A DNA stretch of 64,000 bases, taken from Pedobacter sp. Hv1 (lineage in GTDB: Bacteria; Bacteroidota; Bacteroidia; Sphingobacteriales; Sphingobacteriaceae). Location of the stretch: positions 1-64,000 of the forward strand of contig NZ_LLWP01000014.1 of NCBI RefSeq assembly GCF_001412215.1, in the 5' to 3' direction. The translations under genes and the position numbers were made by a program. The notes under the pieces are model-generated. The model was not told where the DNA came from and did no database searches. It was given only the letters and a program-made list of their open reading frames with translations. Position 1 is the stretch's first letter. Each line of letters opens with the position of its first letter. This document shows positions 41,871 through 51,447 of this stretch, piece after piece.

Positions 41871-44800
41871 ATGGAAATACAATTACAAACGTTTCAGTGG
41901 AAGAGGACGTTCACGATCTTTATCCTCTTTACACTATGGGGCAGCATTGCGCTGGCACAACAAAGAAAAATAACCGGGGTAGTTACCCTACAATCAGACC
42001 GTAAGCCTTTACCCGGGGTGGTGGTTAAAGTAAAAGGATCAAAAAAAGCAGTATCAACCGATACCGATGGTAAATATGTAATCGGTATCGAAGGATCAGA
42101 AAATACATTGGTGTTTTCATTCGTAGGCTTTGTTACACAGGAGCTGCCGATAACCAACGATGTACAAAATGTAGAACTGATAGCCGAAGAAAACCGTTTG
42201 AATGAAATTGTGGTGGTAGCCTATGGTACAGCCAATAAAGCAACTTACACAGGTTCTGCATCGGTAGTGAGTGCCAAAGATTTAGAAAACAGACAGGTTT
42301 CTAATGTTTCACGCTCTTTACAGGGGCTTGTTCCGGGCTTGCAGTCTGTGGCACCAGCTGGTCAGCCAGGTAGTGAGGCTGCTATTCGCCTCAGGGGCAT
42401 TGGCTCGGTTAATGCATCGAGCGCACCTTTATATGTGGTAGATGGTATTCCGTTTTCGGGCAATATCAACTCCATTAGCAATAGCGAAATTCAGTCCATT
42501 TCGGTGCTGAAAGATGCTTCAGCCAGTGCACTTTATGGTTCTAGAGGAGCCAATGGGGTCATTATCATTACCACCAAACAAGGGCAGTTCAATAGCAAAG
42601 CTACCGTAAACATCAATGCCTCAACTGGTATTTCTACCCGAGCATTTAAAGATTACAGTTACCTCAACAACAAAGATTATTTCGAATTGTATTGGGAAGC
42701 CTTGAGGAATAACCAATTAGATCAGGGTAAAACCGCTGCCCAAGCCGCACAATATGCCAGCACAGAATTGGTAGGTGCCTTAAAAATCAACCCTTTTGGT
42801 TCAGCTTACCCTCAGCCAGTTGGCTTAGATGGAAAGTTATTGGCAGGTGCAAATTCGCTTTGGAACGACGATTGGACCAAATCTTTATCCAGAAATGGTA
42901 TCCGTAACCAGCTCGAACTGGGCATTAGTGGGGGTAGCGAAAATTCGAAGTATTATGTTGCTGGTGGCTATTTAAATGACAAAGGATTTATTGTAGGTTC
43001 TGGATTTTCGAGATACAATGCCCGTGTCAATTACAACACCAAGGTAAACAAATGGTTTGAAGCAGGGCTGAATATTGCTGCCACAAGTACAAGTCAAGAT
43101 TCGCCACCCCAAACAGATAGCAACCAAGGTAATTTTGCCAATTTTGGTAGGCTAGTATCCAATATCTACCCGGTTTACGAAAGAAATGCCGATGGAAGCT
43201 ACAAATTTGATGCAGAAGGCAACAAAATTTACGATTTCGGGAATTACAGACCCAGTGCTGCCGCAACAGGAAATAACTTGTTGGGTGGGGTAGCCCTTAA
43301 CAAATACAATAACAAACAAGATGCCTTGATTTTTCGGGGGAATTTTCAGTTTAACATCCTGAAAGGCCTGAAATTGAAAAACAGTGTCAATACTGATTAT
43401 GTCAATCGCCTTAACCATTCCTATACCAATCCCGGTTTTGGTTCAGGATTGGCCGGAAAAGGTTCGGTAAGCAAGAGCAGTTCACGTACGCTCGGAACCA
43501 CCATCAACAATTTACTGGATTATACTTTTGACATCTCAGATCAGCACCACTTTAACTTATTGGCCGGACAAGAACTCTATTTGTTGAACAGCTCTAATCT
43601 TTCAGGCTCTAGAAGTAATTTTGGCTTTCAAGGGAAAGACGAACCTGCTGCAGCATCCTTGTTGAATAGTTTTACTGGCGATTCTGATGAATATAAACTG
43701 AGTAGTTTTTTAGGCAAGGCTGAATACAACTTTGCCCAAAAGTATTACATCACGGCTAGTTTCCGTAGAGATGGTTCATCAAGGTTTAGTCCAAGTTCTC
43801 GTTGGGGCAACTTCTGGTCGCTCGGTACGTCTTGGAACATTACTTCAGAAAACTTCCTGAAAGGAACAAAATGGTTAAACAACTTGAGCTTACGTGCCAG
43901 TTATGGTGCACAGGGTAATGACAACTTAGGTAGTTATTATGCTTATCAGGATCTGTATTCCATTTATAACAGCTTAGGCGAAGCCGGATTGGTAACTTCG
44001 AGGTTACCTACACCGGGCCTTAAATGGGAAACTAACCTTAATTTTAATGCAGGTGTAGATTTTGGCCTGTTCAATAACCGTTTAACAGGAACTTTTGAGG
44101 TTTATCAGCGAAAATCTAAAGATTTGTTATTCAGCAGACCACTTTCTCCTTCCTTAGGTTTTACGGCAATTGATGATAACATTGGCTCTTTAAGAAACAA
44201 TGGTTTTGAAGGCCAGATCAATGTGGTGCCTGTAAGAACTACAGATTTAACCTGGGACTTAGGAATCAACTTTGGCCATTTCAGTAATCAAATTACGGCT
44301 TTACCACAAAAAGAGATCATTTCTGGAAACGTTGGTCAGTTGGGCTCTACCAAAAAATTAGTGGTGGGTGGTTCAGTATACGATTTCTTTATCAGAGAAT
44401 GGGCAGGGGTAGATGCAGCTAATGGAAAACCACTTTGGTACAAAAATACATTTACCACAGATGGTGCTGGTGTAAAAACCATTACCGGAAGAACGACTAC
44501 GAGTGTATTTGCCGATGCCGATCAATATTTTCAAGGATCGGCCTTGCCAGACCTTTATGGAGGGATTAGCAGCAGGCTAAAATACAAAGGTATTGAGCTC
44601 TCATTCTTGATTTCGTATTCGATAGGAGGTAAAATATTAGACTTAGATAAGGTAATGATCTCTCACAATGGAGATAATCCGGGTAGAACCTGGTCTGACG
44701 AGATCCTAAACCGTTGGACACCCCAACATACCGATACAGATGTGCCACGTTTGAGTACACAGGCCACCAATTGGAACAGCATTTCGACCAGATTTTTATA

Positions 44801-45029
44801 CGATGCCTCTTACGCACGTTTGAAAAACTTAACACTGGGTTATAGCTTACCAAGTCAGGTAGCGTCATCAATCGGTTTCAAAAATATCAGACTTTCTGTA
44901 ACAGGCGAAAACCTAGTGACCCTATTTGGGCAAAGCGGACTCGATCCGGAGCAAGCGGTAGATGGGGTTACCTTTTATCGCTACCCGGCACAAAAAACAA
45001 TTTCATTTGGTTTAAACGCCTCATTTTAA
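41871..45029 (+). CDS. SusC/RagA-family TonB-linked transporter under SAM riboswitch control
   Basis: 1052 residues. A signal segment (WKRTFTIFILFTLWGSIALAQQ) is followed by a carboxypeptidase-regulatory-like domain (ITGVVTLQSDRKPLPGVVVKVKG), the TonB/SusC box (LNEIVVVAYGTANKATYTGS), the plug (LYVVDGIPFSGNIN; ASALYGSRGANGVIIITTKQG) and a long barrel ending FGLNASF. It forms an active outer-membrane importer with the SusD gene 12 bp downstream. The SAM-I riboswitch in the leader means it is made when S-adenosylmethionine is low. I infer uptake of methionine, methionine-containing peptides or another organosulfur compound. Confidence 0.93.
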   Translation: MEIQLQTFQWKRTFTIFILFTLWGSIALAQQRKITGVVTLQSDRKPLPGVVVKVKGSKKAVSTDTDGKYVIGIEGSENTLVFSFVGFVTQELPITNDVQNVELIAEENRLNEIVVVAYGTANKATYTGSASVVSAKDLENRQVSNVSRSLQGLVPGLQSVAPAGQPGSEAAIRLRGIGSVNASSAPLYVVDGIPFSGNINSISNSEIQSISVLKDASASALYGSRGANGVIIITTKQGQFNSKATVNINASTGISTRAFKDYSYLNNKDYFELYWEALRNNQLDQGKTAAQAAQYASTELVGALKINPFGSAYPQPVGLDGKLLAGANSLWNDDWTKSLSRNGIRNQLELGISGGSENSKYYVAGGYLNDKGFIVGSGFSRYNARVNYNTKVNKWFEAGLNIAATSTSQDSPPQTDSNQGNFANFGRLVSNIYPVYERNADGSYKFDAEGNKIYDFGNYRPSAAATGNNLLGGVALNKYNNKQDALIFRGNFQFNILKGLKLKNSVNTDYVNRLNHSYTNPGFGSGLAGKGSVSKSSSRTLGTTINNLLDYTFDISDQHHFNLLAGQELYLLNSSNLSGSRSNFGFQGKDEPAAASLLNSFTGDSDEYKLSSFLGKAEYNFAQKYYITASFRRDGSSRFSPSSRWGNFWSLGTSWNITSENFLKGTKWLNNLSLRASYGAQGNDNLGSYYAYQDLYSIYNSLGEAGLVTSRLPTPGLKWETNLNFNAGVDFGLFNNRLTGTFEVYQRKSKDLLFSRPLSPSLGFTAIDDNIGSLRNNGFEGQINVVPVRTTDLTWDLGINFGHFSNQITALPQKEIISGNVGQLGSTKKLVVGGSVYDFFIREWAGVDAANGKPLWYKNTFTTDGAGVKTITGRTTTSVFADADQYFQGSALPDLYGGISSRLKYKGIELSFLISYSIGGKILDLDKVMISHNGDNPGRTWSDEILNRWTPQHTDTDVPRLSTQATNWNSISTRFLYDASYARLKNLTLGYSLPSQVASSIGFKNIRLSVTGENLVTLFGQSGLDPEQAVDGVTFYRYPAQKTISFGLNASF

Positions 45030-45041
45030 TTTCTACAGCAC

Positions 45042-46517
45042 ATGAAAACACAAAAATTCAAATCTATACTATTGCTGGCAGTGGTGGCAGTGTTGACCAG
45101 CTGCAGCGACCAATTTTTTGAAACGGCACCCGCTGGCGACCTTACCGGAAAAGAAGCCTATGCTTCGACAGCAAATATCGATGCCTTAACCAATGGTACC
45201 TTACGTTACTTGATGGAATCGAGCACTTCTCAAGATAATCCGGGTTATCCGGCCATTCTTTTAACCCAAGAGGTAATGGGCGAAGATGCCATAGCTCGAG
45301 ATGGTGTTTATGGTTTTAGAGACTCGTACCCTTATCGCGATCCTTATGATAATACTACTAGAAGGGCATTGTTTTTTTGGAGCTTCCAGTACAAAGTGAT
45401 TGATAACTGTAATGGCATTATAGCCAACGTAGATCAGGCTAGTGGTTCGGATACAGATAAAAGATATTTAAAAGGGCAGGCCTTGGCACTTCGGGCATTT
45501 GTTTACCTCAATTTAGTGCGCCAATACCAGTTTACTTACATTAAAGATCAAACTGCCAAAGCCGTTCCTATTTATACCGAACCTACCAGTCCGGCCTCGC
45601 AACCTAAGGCCAGGGCAAGTGTAGCGGCTGTTTATAATCAGGTAATTAATGATTTAACACAAGCCGAAACCTTATTGGTAGGTTACAAAAGAACCGTTAA
45701 AAATAGGTTAGACCTCAATGTGGTGAAAGGCTTATTGGCAAGAACCTACCTTACCATGGAAAAATGGGACTTGGCCGCTACCAAAGCAAAAGAGGCCAGA
45801 ACTGGTTATGCCATTATGGAACCCGGACAATATGGCCAAGGATTTAATGATGTGAGTAATGTAGAGTGGATTTGGGGCCATCCACAGCGGGCAGACCAAA
45901 ATTTGGGAGGTGCATCCTTTTTCGCCTACATTGATGTAACGCCAACTACAGGTTACAGAAGTATCATGCCAGATCCGAATTTCAGGAAACTATTTGCAGA
46001 TCAGGATGTGAGGAAAAACTTGTTTGAACTGGTAACTACACCATCAGATCCGATGTACCGATGGTATAAATACAAAAAGTTTGTAGACAAGACAGACCGC
46101 TCTGGCAATATCGTTTTAATGCGTTCATCAGAAATGACATTGATAGAAGCAGAAAGCAAAGCCAGATTGGGCGATTTGCCAGGTGCCATTAATGCTTTAA
46201 ACGAACTAAGGGTTAAACGAAACCTGCCAGCCATTGTTGGTGGTACCTTTAATCAAGCAGAGCTGATCGAAGAAATTTTAAACGAGAGAAGAAGAGAGCT
46301 ATGGGGCGAAGGTTTCCGTTTGTTAGATATTTTGCGTTTGCAACGAAAACCAATAAGAACCGAAACTACAGACACATTTGTATCAGGATCGGCCAATGTA
46401 ACCATTAAAGGGCACTATATTTTCCAGTTTTCGAACAATACGCCTTTGGTACCCAACAGTCCATTTTACTTGTTCAGTATTCCAATAAACGAAATTAATA
46501 CCAACCCTAATTTATAA
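45042..46517 (+). CDS. SusD/RagB-family outer-membrane lipoprotein
   Basis: 491 residues with a lipoprotein signal (ILLLAVVAVLTSCSDQ, lipobox Cys-21). The body has the TPR-rich SusD fold (YLKGQALALRAFVYLNLVRQYQ; RLDLNVVKGLLARTYLTMEKWDLA) and the family end EILNERRRELWGEGFRLLDILRLQRK (about residues 414-440) used to recognise RagB/SusD proteins. It is the lid of the SusC channel encoded upstream. Sequence recognition alone does not tell the ligand; the riboswitch suggests an organosulfur nutrient. Confidence 0.93.
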   Translation: MKTQKFKSILLLAVVAVLTSCSDQFFETAPAGDLTGKEAYASTANIDALTNGTLRYLMESSTSQDNPGYPAILLTQEVMGEDAIARDGVYGFRDSYPYRDPYDNTTRRALFFWSFQYKVIDNCNGIIANVDQASGSDTDKRYLKGQALALRAFVYLNLVRQYQFTYIKDQTAKAVPIYTEPTSPASQPKARASVAAVYNQVINDLTQAETLLVGYKRTVKNRLDLNVVKGLLARTYLTMEKWDLAATKAKEARTGYAIMEPGQYGQGFNDVSNVEWIWGHPQRADQNLGGASFFAYIDVTPTTGYRSIMPDPNFRKLFADQDVRKNLFELVTTPSDPMYRWYKYKKFVDKTDRSGNIVLMRSSEMTLIEAESKARLGDLPGAINALNELRVKRNLPAIVGGTFNQAELIEEILNERRRELWGEGFRLLDILRLQRKPIRTETTDTFVSGSANVTIKGHYIFQFSNNTPLVPNSPFYLFSIPINEINTNPNL

Positions 46518-46521
46518 TCTG

Positions 46522-47517
46522 ATGAAAAAGTTAAGCAACGTAATGGCTTTGTTGCTGCTCGGTAGCAGCATGGCCTTAGCCCAACAAAAAGAAGAGATTA
46601 CCATTACAGGTACTGTAAAAGGGCTACAAAATGGTAAGGTCTACTTACAAAAATTTAACAACAAAATGTTCTTTACCATCGATTCGGCAACGGTTAAAGA
46701 TGGTCAATTTCAATTTAACCAAAAATTGATCTTGCCAGAGTTGTACGGATTAACTTTAAACAAAGACAAAAATCCACTTTATGTATTTCTGGAAGCTGGT
46801 AAAATCAATGCCGATTTAGATACCACTAAATACTATACTGGATCGGTGATCAGTGGATCAAAAAGTAACGATTTGTTTATTGCCTATAAAAAAGAAAGAA
46901 ATGTTGATATCAAAACTTTTATTCAGCAAAATCCCAATTCCATTGTGTCGGCTTATGTGTTGTACAGAGATTTTTCTTATCGCTTGAGTGCCGCACAAAT
47001 TGAAGAAAATATCAGTTACTTAGCTCCTTCATTACAGCAAACACCCTATGTAGGGGTGCTGAAAGAATTGATCGGTGTGTTGAGCACAGTTGCTATTGGT
47101 AAACCTGCACCAGTGTTTACAGCCTTAAACCAACATGGTCAATCGGTCAGTCTGTCGCAATTTCGAGGCAAATATTTATTAATTGATTTCTGGGCAGCTT
47201 GGTGTGGTCCATGCAGAAAGGAGAACCCAAATGTGGTGGCTGCCTATCAGAAATACCATGCCAAAGGTTTTGATATTTTAGGGGTATCCTTAGACAAAAG
47301 CAAGGCCGATTGGCTTGCAGCTATTGCAGCCGATCAATTGAATTGGACACAAGTTTCGGATCTAAAATTTTGGAACAGTGCACCCGCTAAACTATATGGG
47401 GTAAGGGCAATTCCGGCTAATGTATTGATTGATCCGCAGGGCTTAATTATAGGAAGGAATTTGAGGGGAGAAGAACTGCAACAAACCTTGGAACGCTTAT
47501 TTAGTACAGCAAAGTAA
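46522..47517 (+). CDS. DUF4369-TlpA-like periplasmic thioredoxin
   Basis: 331 residues with a signal peptide (cleavage near MALAQQ, residue 21). Residues about 25-120 are DUF4369 (ITITGTVKGLQNGKVYLQKF), and residues about 195-330 are a TlpA/ResA-type thioredoxin domain with WCGPC (about 230-234) and the cis-Pro segment RAIPANVLID. Such proteins move electrons to or from cysteine pairs in the periplasm. It lies 4 bp after SusD, so the imported sulfur compound may require reduction, for example of a disulfide; that is inference. A terminator follows. Confidence 0.88.
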   Translation: MKKLSNVMALLLLGSSMALAQQKEEITITGTVKGLQNGKVYLQKFNNKMFFTIDSATVKDGQFQFNQKLILPELYGLTLNKDKNPLYVFLEAGKINADLDTTKYYTGSVISGSKSNDLFIAYKKERNVDIKTFIQQNPNSIVSAYVLYRDFSYRLSAAQIEENISYLAPSLQQTPYVGVLKELIGVLSTVAIGKPAPVFTALNQHGQSVSLSQFRGKYLLIDFWAAWCGPCRKENPNVVAAYQKYHAKGFDILGVSLDKSKADWLAAIAADQLNWTQVSDLKFWNSAPAKLYGVRAIPANVLIDPQGLIIGRNLRGEELQQTLERLFSTAK

Positions 47518-47542
47518 AAGATAATAGGTTCCCCTTTGTCAG

Positions 47543-47570
47543 GGCAGCGCTGCAAAGTGCTGCCTTTTTT
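47543..47570 (+). terminator. Rho-independent terminator of the riboswitch operon
   Basis: GGCAGCGCT (47543-47551) pairs with AGTGCTGCC (47556-47564), one pair being G-U, around a GCAA loop and followed by six T. Confidence 0.9.
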
Positions 47571-47590
47571 ATTGGTATTTTAAGTATAAA

Positions 47591-47605
47591 TACGTAAGTA
47601 CTTAC
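47591..47605 (+). promoter_or_regulatory. Palindromic element, copy 1, upstream of TonB-dependent receptor
   Basis: TACGTAAGTACTTAC contains the perfect 12-bp palindrome GTAAGTACTTAC. The same 15 bases occur in reverse orientation at 47778-47792 inside the start of the receptor gene. A candidate operator for the MarR regulator of this unit. Confidence 0.5.
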
Positions 47606-47729
47606 CTATTTAACATTTTTTAACAGTAAATACCCTTTGTTTTTGTATAAATTTATAGAAGGTATTGCAACATTTGGTAAGATATGGTGTCTAATGCCTA
47701 TACCAAACAAACTTTAAACCTGATTTTTT

Positions 47730-50180
47730 ATGAAGACCAAACAAGTAGTATCTATTTATTTTGTGCTGTTTATTTATGTAAGTACTTACGTAAATTTAGT
47801 ATCAGCACAAGAAAGGCAGCAATTTAACATCAAAGGCGTATTTGCAAGTGCGCAAAAAGCAAAGATAGAAGGACTAAGTGTTCAGCTTTTAAAAGCCGAT
47901 ACCAAAGCATTGGTTAAGCTAGAAATTGCAAATGCAGATGGCAGTTTTGCTTTTGAAAAAATACCGCAGGGCAATTACCTATTGATGACCCAAAGCCTAG
48001 AATTTGCAAAATATGAATCTGCTGCAATTACTTTAAGCAAAGATCTTGATCTGGGCACCATCCAGCTGCAAGGGCTAACCACTAACTTAAAAGAGATTGT
48101 GGTAAGCACCACAAAGCCATTTATTCAACAACAGTTTGATAAAACGGTGCTCAATGTGGCAGGTTCCATTTCTGCTGTGGGCAGCAATGCCCTAGAAGTA
48201 TTGGCAAAGGCGCCTGGTATTACGCTTGATCAAAATGACAATATCGCCATGCGTGGCAAACAAGGTGTGCTGGTCATGATTGATGGCAAGTTTGTACCCA
48301 TGTCTGGACAAGATTTAGCCAACATGTTAAAAAGTATGTCGGCCAACCAGATCGAAAAAATCGACTTGGTAACCAATCCATCTGCTAAATACGATGCTGC
48401 TGGAAATGCAGGGATCATCGATATCAGGTTAAAAAAAGGAAATAACAGTGGTACAAATGCCAATGCTACCTTGAGTTTTGGACAAGGGAAATATGCCAAG
48501 GTAAATCCATCTTTAAATTTCAACCACCGCACAAAGGTGATGAATGTTTTTGGTTCTTATAATTATGGGTACAACCAAAACTTTAACCAACTCGATATTT
48601 TTAGGAATTTTTATTCGGCTACCGATCAGTTAACAGGCAGCAACAATTACAATAATTATTTCAAGTTTATATTTAATAACCATAATGTGAGGGTAGGAAG
48701 TGATTTTTACCTCAATAAAAATATTGTACTTGGTTTTGCAGCCAATGGCATTTACAGCAGGGGCGATATCAACTCAGATAGTAGAGCGAAATCTTACAAT
48801 AGTTCAGCGCAAAATACAGGTTCGTTTAATACGGTAGCGGCCAATGCACCAATTAGAAATAACAACAGCATCAACATTAATTATAAGCAGGTATTAGATA
48901 CAACGGGCAAAGAAATTTCGGCCGATTTCGATTATGCCAGCTTTGCTTCAAACGAGATCCAAAACTATACCACCAGTTATTTAAATCCGAATGGCAGTGT
49001 GGCCAAAGCACCCTATTTACTTAAAGGCGATCTGGGGGGTAACTTAGCCATCAAATCATTTAAAATCGATTATCAGCAACCGCTCAAAGCGCTCAAAGCC
49101 AAGTTGGAGCTGGGGGTAAAAAGTAGTTGGGTTAAAACAGATAACGATATCAAATTTTTCGATCTGAGCAATGGCTCGTCGGTACTGGAAACAGGCAAGA
49201 GCAATCATTTTATTTATGATGAAAACATCAATGCAGTTTATGCAAATGCGGCCAAGTCTTGGAAAAAACTAAGTCTGCAATTAGGCTTAAGGTTAGAAAA
49301 TACAAATGCCAATGGCATCCAATTGACAGATAATAGCACATTTGATCGGAATTATACACAGCTTTTCCCAAGCGGTTATGTGGGGTATAAATTTACAGAC
49401 AATAACGATTTGGGCCTTTCATTAAGTAGAAGAATCAATAGACCATCTTACCGCCAATTGAATCCGTTTAAGAACTTCTTAGATCCTTTAACCTATTCTA
49501 CCGGTAACCCTTACCTTAAGCCAGAGCTGACCAATTCGTTTGAGCTGACCCATACCTACAAACAAAAATACATGACCAAGATCGGTTACAGCAGAACTAC
49601 AGATAATATTCTGAGCGTACTCTCGCCAGACAATGTAGAACCTAACTCAGTGATCCAGACCAATAGAAACTTGGCCAAGTTTGATTATTATAGTGTGAGC
49701 TTTAGTTTTCCGATAAAGGTGGGTAAATGGTTAAATAGTACCAATAATGCCTTGGCTTTTTATGGACTTTATAAAGGAAATTTGGTGAACACAGACCTGA
49801 ATGTAAGCAGGGTAAGCTATAATTTTAACTCGAGCAATAATATTAAAATTAGTGGAAGTACAAGTGCCGAAGCCATTTTTAATTACCAGAGTAGGTCTTA
49901 TTACGGGTTTTTGGATGTGAAGGGCAACTGGGGTTTAGCGCTAGGTGTGCAACAACAGTTAATGGATAAAAAGGCGTCTATAAAATTAAGCGTAAGTGAT
50001 GTATTTTATAAAACCAAAACTGATGCATACACCAAGCTGACAGGTTACAGCGAGCAATTTTATCAGAGCAGAGACACGAGGGTTGGAACGCTAAGTTTCA
50101 GTTACCGTTTTGGAAAATCGCAGGTTTCAAGTTCGAGAAGAGCGGGCGCTGCCGATGAAGAGAAAAGGAGAGCGGGCTAA
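47730..50180 (+). CDS. TonB-dependent receptor, outer-membrane beta-barrel family (OMP_b-brl_3 type)
   Basis: 816 residues. The signal peptide region is residues 1-26. A carboxypeptidase-regulatory-like domain (KIEGLSVQLLKADTKALVKLEIANADGSFAFEKIPQGNYLL, about 45-85) leads into a plug-like part (LNVAGSISAVGSNALEVLAKAPGITLDQNDNIAMRGKQGVLVMIDGK, about 137-183) and a barrel with YRQLNPFKNFLDPLTYSTGNPYLKPE. The unit lacks a SusD partner, unlike the other receptors here. The nutrient is unknown. The signal-peptide codons contain the second copy of the 15-bp element. The C-terminus ends in basic residues (EEKRRAG) instead of an aromatic residue. Confidence 0.88.
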   Translation: MKTKQVVSIYFVLFIYVSTYVNLVSAQERQQFNIKGVFASAQKAKIEGLSVQLLKADTKALVKLEIANADGSFAFEKIPQGNYLLMTQSLEFAKYESAAITLSKDLDLGTIQLQGLTTNLKEIVVSTTKPFIQQQFDKTVLNVAGSISAVGSNALEVLAKAPGITLDQNDNIAMRGKQGVLVMIDGKFVPMSGQDLANMLKSMSANQIEKIDLVTNPSAKYDAAGNAGIIDIRLKKGNNSGTNANATLSFGQGKYAKVNPSLNFNHRTKVMNVFGSYNYGYNQNFNQLDIFRNFYSATDQLTGSNNYNNYFKFIFNNHNVRVGSDFYLNKNIVLGFAANGIYSRGDINSDSRAKSYNSSAQNTGSFNTVAANAPIRNNNSININYKQVLDTTGKEISADFDYASFASNEIQNYTTSYLNPNGSVAKAPYLLKGDLGGNLAIKSFKIDYQQPLKALKAKLELGVKSSWVKTDNDIKFFDLSNGSSVLETGKSNHFIYDENINAVYANAAKSWKKLSLQLGLRLENTNANGIQLTDNSTFDRNYTQLFPSGYVGYKFTDNNDLGLSLSRRINRPSYRQLNPFKNFLDPLTYSTGNPYLKPELTNSFELTHTYKQKYMTKIGYSRTTDNILSVLSPDNVEPNSVIQTNRNLAKFDYYSVSFSFPIKVGKWLNSTNNALAFYGLYKGNLVNTDLNVSRVSYNFNSSNNIKISGSTSAEAIFNYQSRSYYGFLDVKGNWGLALGVQQQLMDKKASIKLSVSDVFYKTKTDAYTKLTGYSEQFYQSRDTRVGTLSFSYRFGKSQVSSSRRAGAADEEKRRAG
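47778..47792 (-). promoter_or_regulatory. Palindromic element, copy 2, inside the receptor's signal-peptide codons
   Basis: GTAAGTACTTACGTA is the reverse complement of copy 1 and lies 184 bp downstream of it, about 50 bp into the coding region. Paired, inverted sites at this distance could allow looping by a bound regulator. Confidence 0.45.
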
Positions 50181-50209
50181 TTTTAACCTAATTTTTCTAA
50201 CTTAGACCT

Positions 50210-50698
50210 ATGGATTTGATACACGAATTGGGAGAATTGGCATTGGCAACTCGCTTAAAAAGATTAAGCGAGCGCCTTTCTACCGATGTTAGTAAAATAT
50301 ATAAGGAATCGGATGTTGATTTTGAGGCCAAATGGTTTTTGATCTTATCCCTGCTGCAAAAGGAGAAAGTAATGTCCATTACCGCAATTGCCGAGTCTTT
50401 ACAATTGAGCCATCCGGCTATTGTGCAGTTTGTTCAGGAGTTGAGCCAAAAGAACCTGATCAAATCTGTTGGTGATAAAAAGGATGGCAGAAAAAGAATG
50501 ATTTCTTTAACCACTACAGGGAAAAGAACATTGGAACAAATTGCACCAATATTAACGAGCATCAAAGCAGAAAATAAAAAATGGATTGAAAGTGCCAGTG
50601 CCAATATCCTGTGTGTTTTAACAGAATTGGAACAGGCATTAGACGAGCAAAGTATGTATCAAAGAATTAAGCTAGATATTTTACAGCAAAAGCCTTAA
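50210..50698 (+). CDS. MarR-family transcriptional regulator
   Basis: 162 residues with a winged helix-turn-helix at about 60-120 (ITAIAESLQLSHPAIVQFVQELSQKNLIKSVGDKKDGRKRMISLT is the recognition helix and wing). The wing loop DKKDGRKR is the hallmark of MarR proteins. The gene starts 29 bp after the receptor, probably in the same transcript, so it may feed back on receptor expression through the palindromic element. The effector is unknown. Confidence 0.85.
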   Translation: MDLIHELGELALATRLKRLSERLSTDVSKIYKESDVDFEAKWFLILSLLQKEKVMSITAIAESLQLSHPAIVQFVQELSQKNLIKSVGDKKDGRKRMISLTTTGKRTLEQIAPILTSIKAENKKWIESASANILCVLTELEQALDEQSMYQRIKLDILQQKP

Positions 50699-50704
50699 AT
50701 ATTT

Positions 50705-51151
50705 TTAATCCTCAATAGCCTCCACACCCAATTGTTTCAACTGCTCAATGTGGTCTTTCATTGCTTTGAGCTGATCTGGAGCATGGCCTTGCCAATCTGT
50801 AATTTCTCCAATTACCCGAAGTGGATAAAGGCTCCGGTATGATTTTGTTGGATTGCCAGGGAATTTTTTGTCCGTTAAATTAGGATCGTCTTCAATTGGG
50901 CCAGTAGGTTCTACTTTATAAATTGTGCCTCTTCCTTCGCCCAAGGCAAGTTCAGCACCCCAAGTAGCCGCATCTAAAGTGGCACTTAGATAAACAAAAA
51001 CAGCCTTTTTCTGTTTGCCGTAGTTTGAATTGAAACCAGGTTCAATTAAATCGCCCAATTTCAAGTTAGCTTTAGTGCCATGATACAATTCTTGTAAATG
51101 CAGTTCATTGGTAAACTCTATCGATTGATCTTTATTATTGGGGTTTTTCAT
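50705..51151 (-). CDS. arr: NAD+-rifampin ADP-ribosyltransferase
   Basis: 148 residues, the normal Arr length. The family signatures are ELYHGTKANLKLGDLIEPG, VYLSATLDAATWGAELALGEGRG, IYKVEPTGPIEDDPNLTDKKFPGNP and YPLRVIGEITDWQGH. Arr transfers ADP-ribose from NAD+ onto rifampin and so confers rifampin resistance; the native role may be different. There are no integron or transposon signs nearby, so this appears to be a chromosomal gene. It is convergent with the MarR gene. Confidence 0.92.
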   Translation of the reverse strand: MKNPNNKDQSIEFTNELHLQELYHGTKANLKLGDLIEPGFNSNYGKQKKAVFVYLSATLDAATWGAELALGEGRGTIYKVEPTGPIEDDPNLTDKKFPGNPTKSYRSLYPLRVIGEITDWQGHAPDQLKAMKDHIEQLKQLGVEAIED

Positions 51152-51447
51152 TGTTTTTTAGGGGAGATTGACGATCGTTAAGCATTCAAAAAAAGCCAAA
51201 TTATTCATTGCTGCTTATGAAATAAACAGTCGGCTTTCAAATATAAATATAGGCAATAAGTCTTTCACTAGAAAAATAGGTCAATCCATTATTTTGCCTG
51301 CTATGGCTTTTTTTGCTAAACGTTAATGGTTTTAACAATTTGATAATCTTTGAACAGTCTTTTCTGGGGATTAGTTAATCTGGGCTTTGTTTTAAGTTCA
51401 TTTCGGTGGGGTAAAATTGCAAGAAAGTTACCGAAAACAAAATCATT

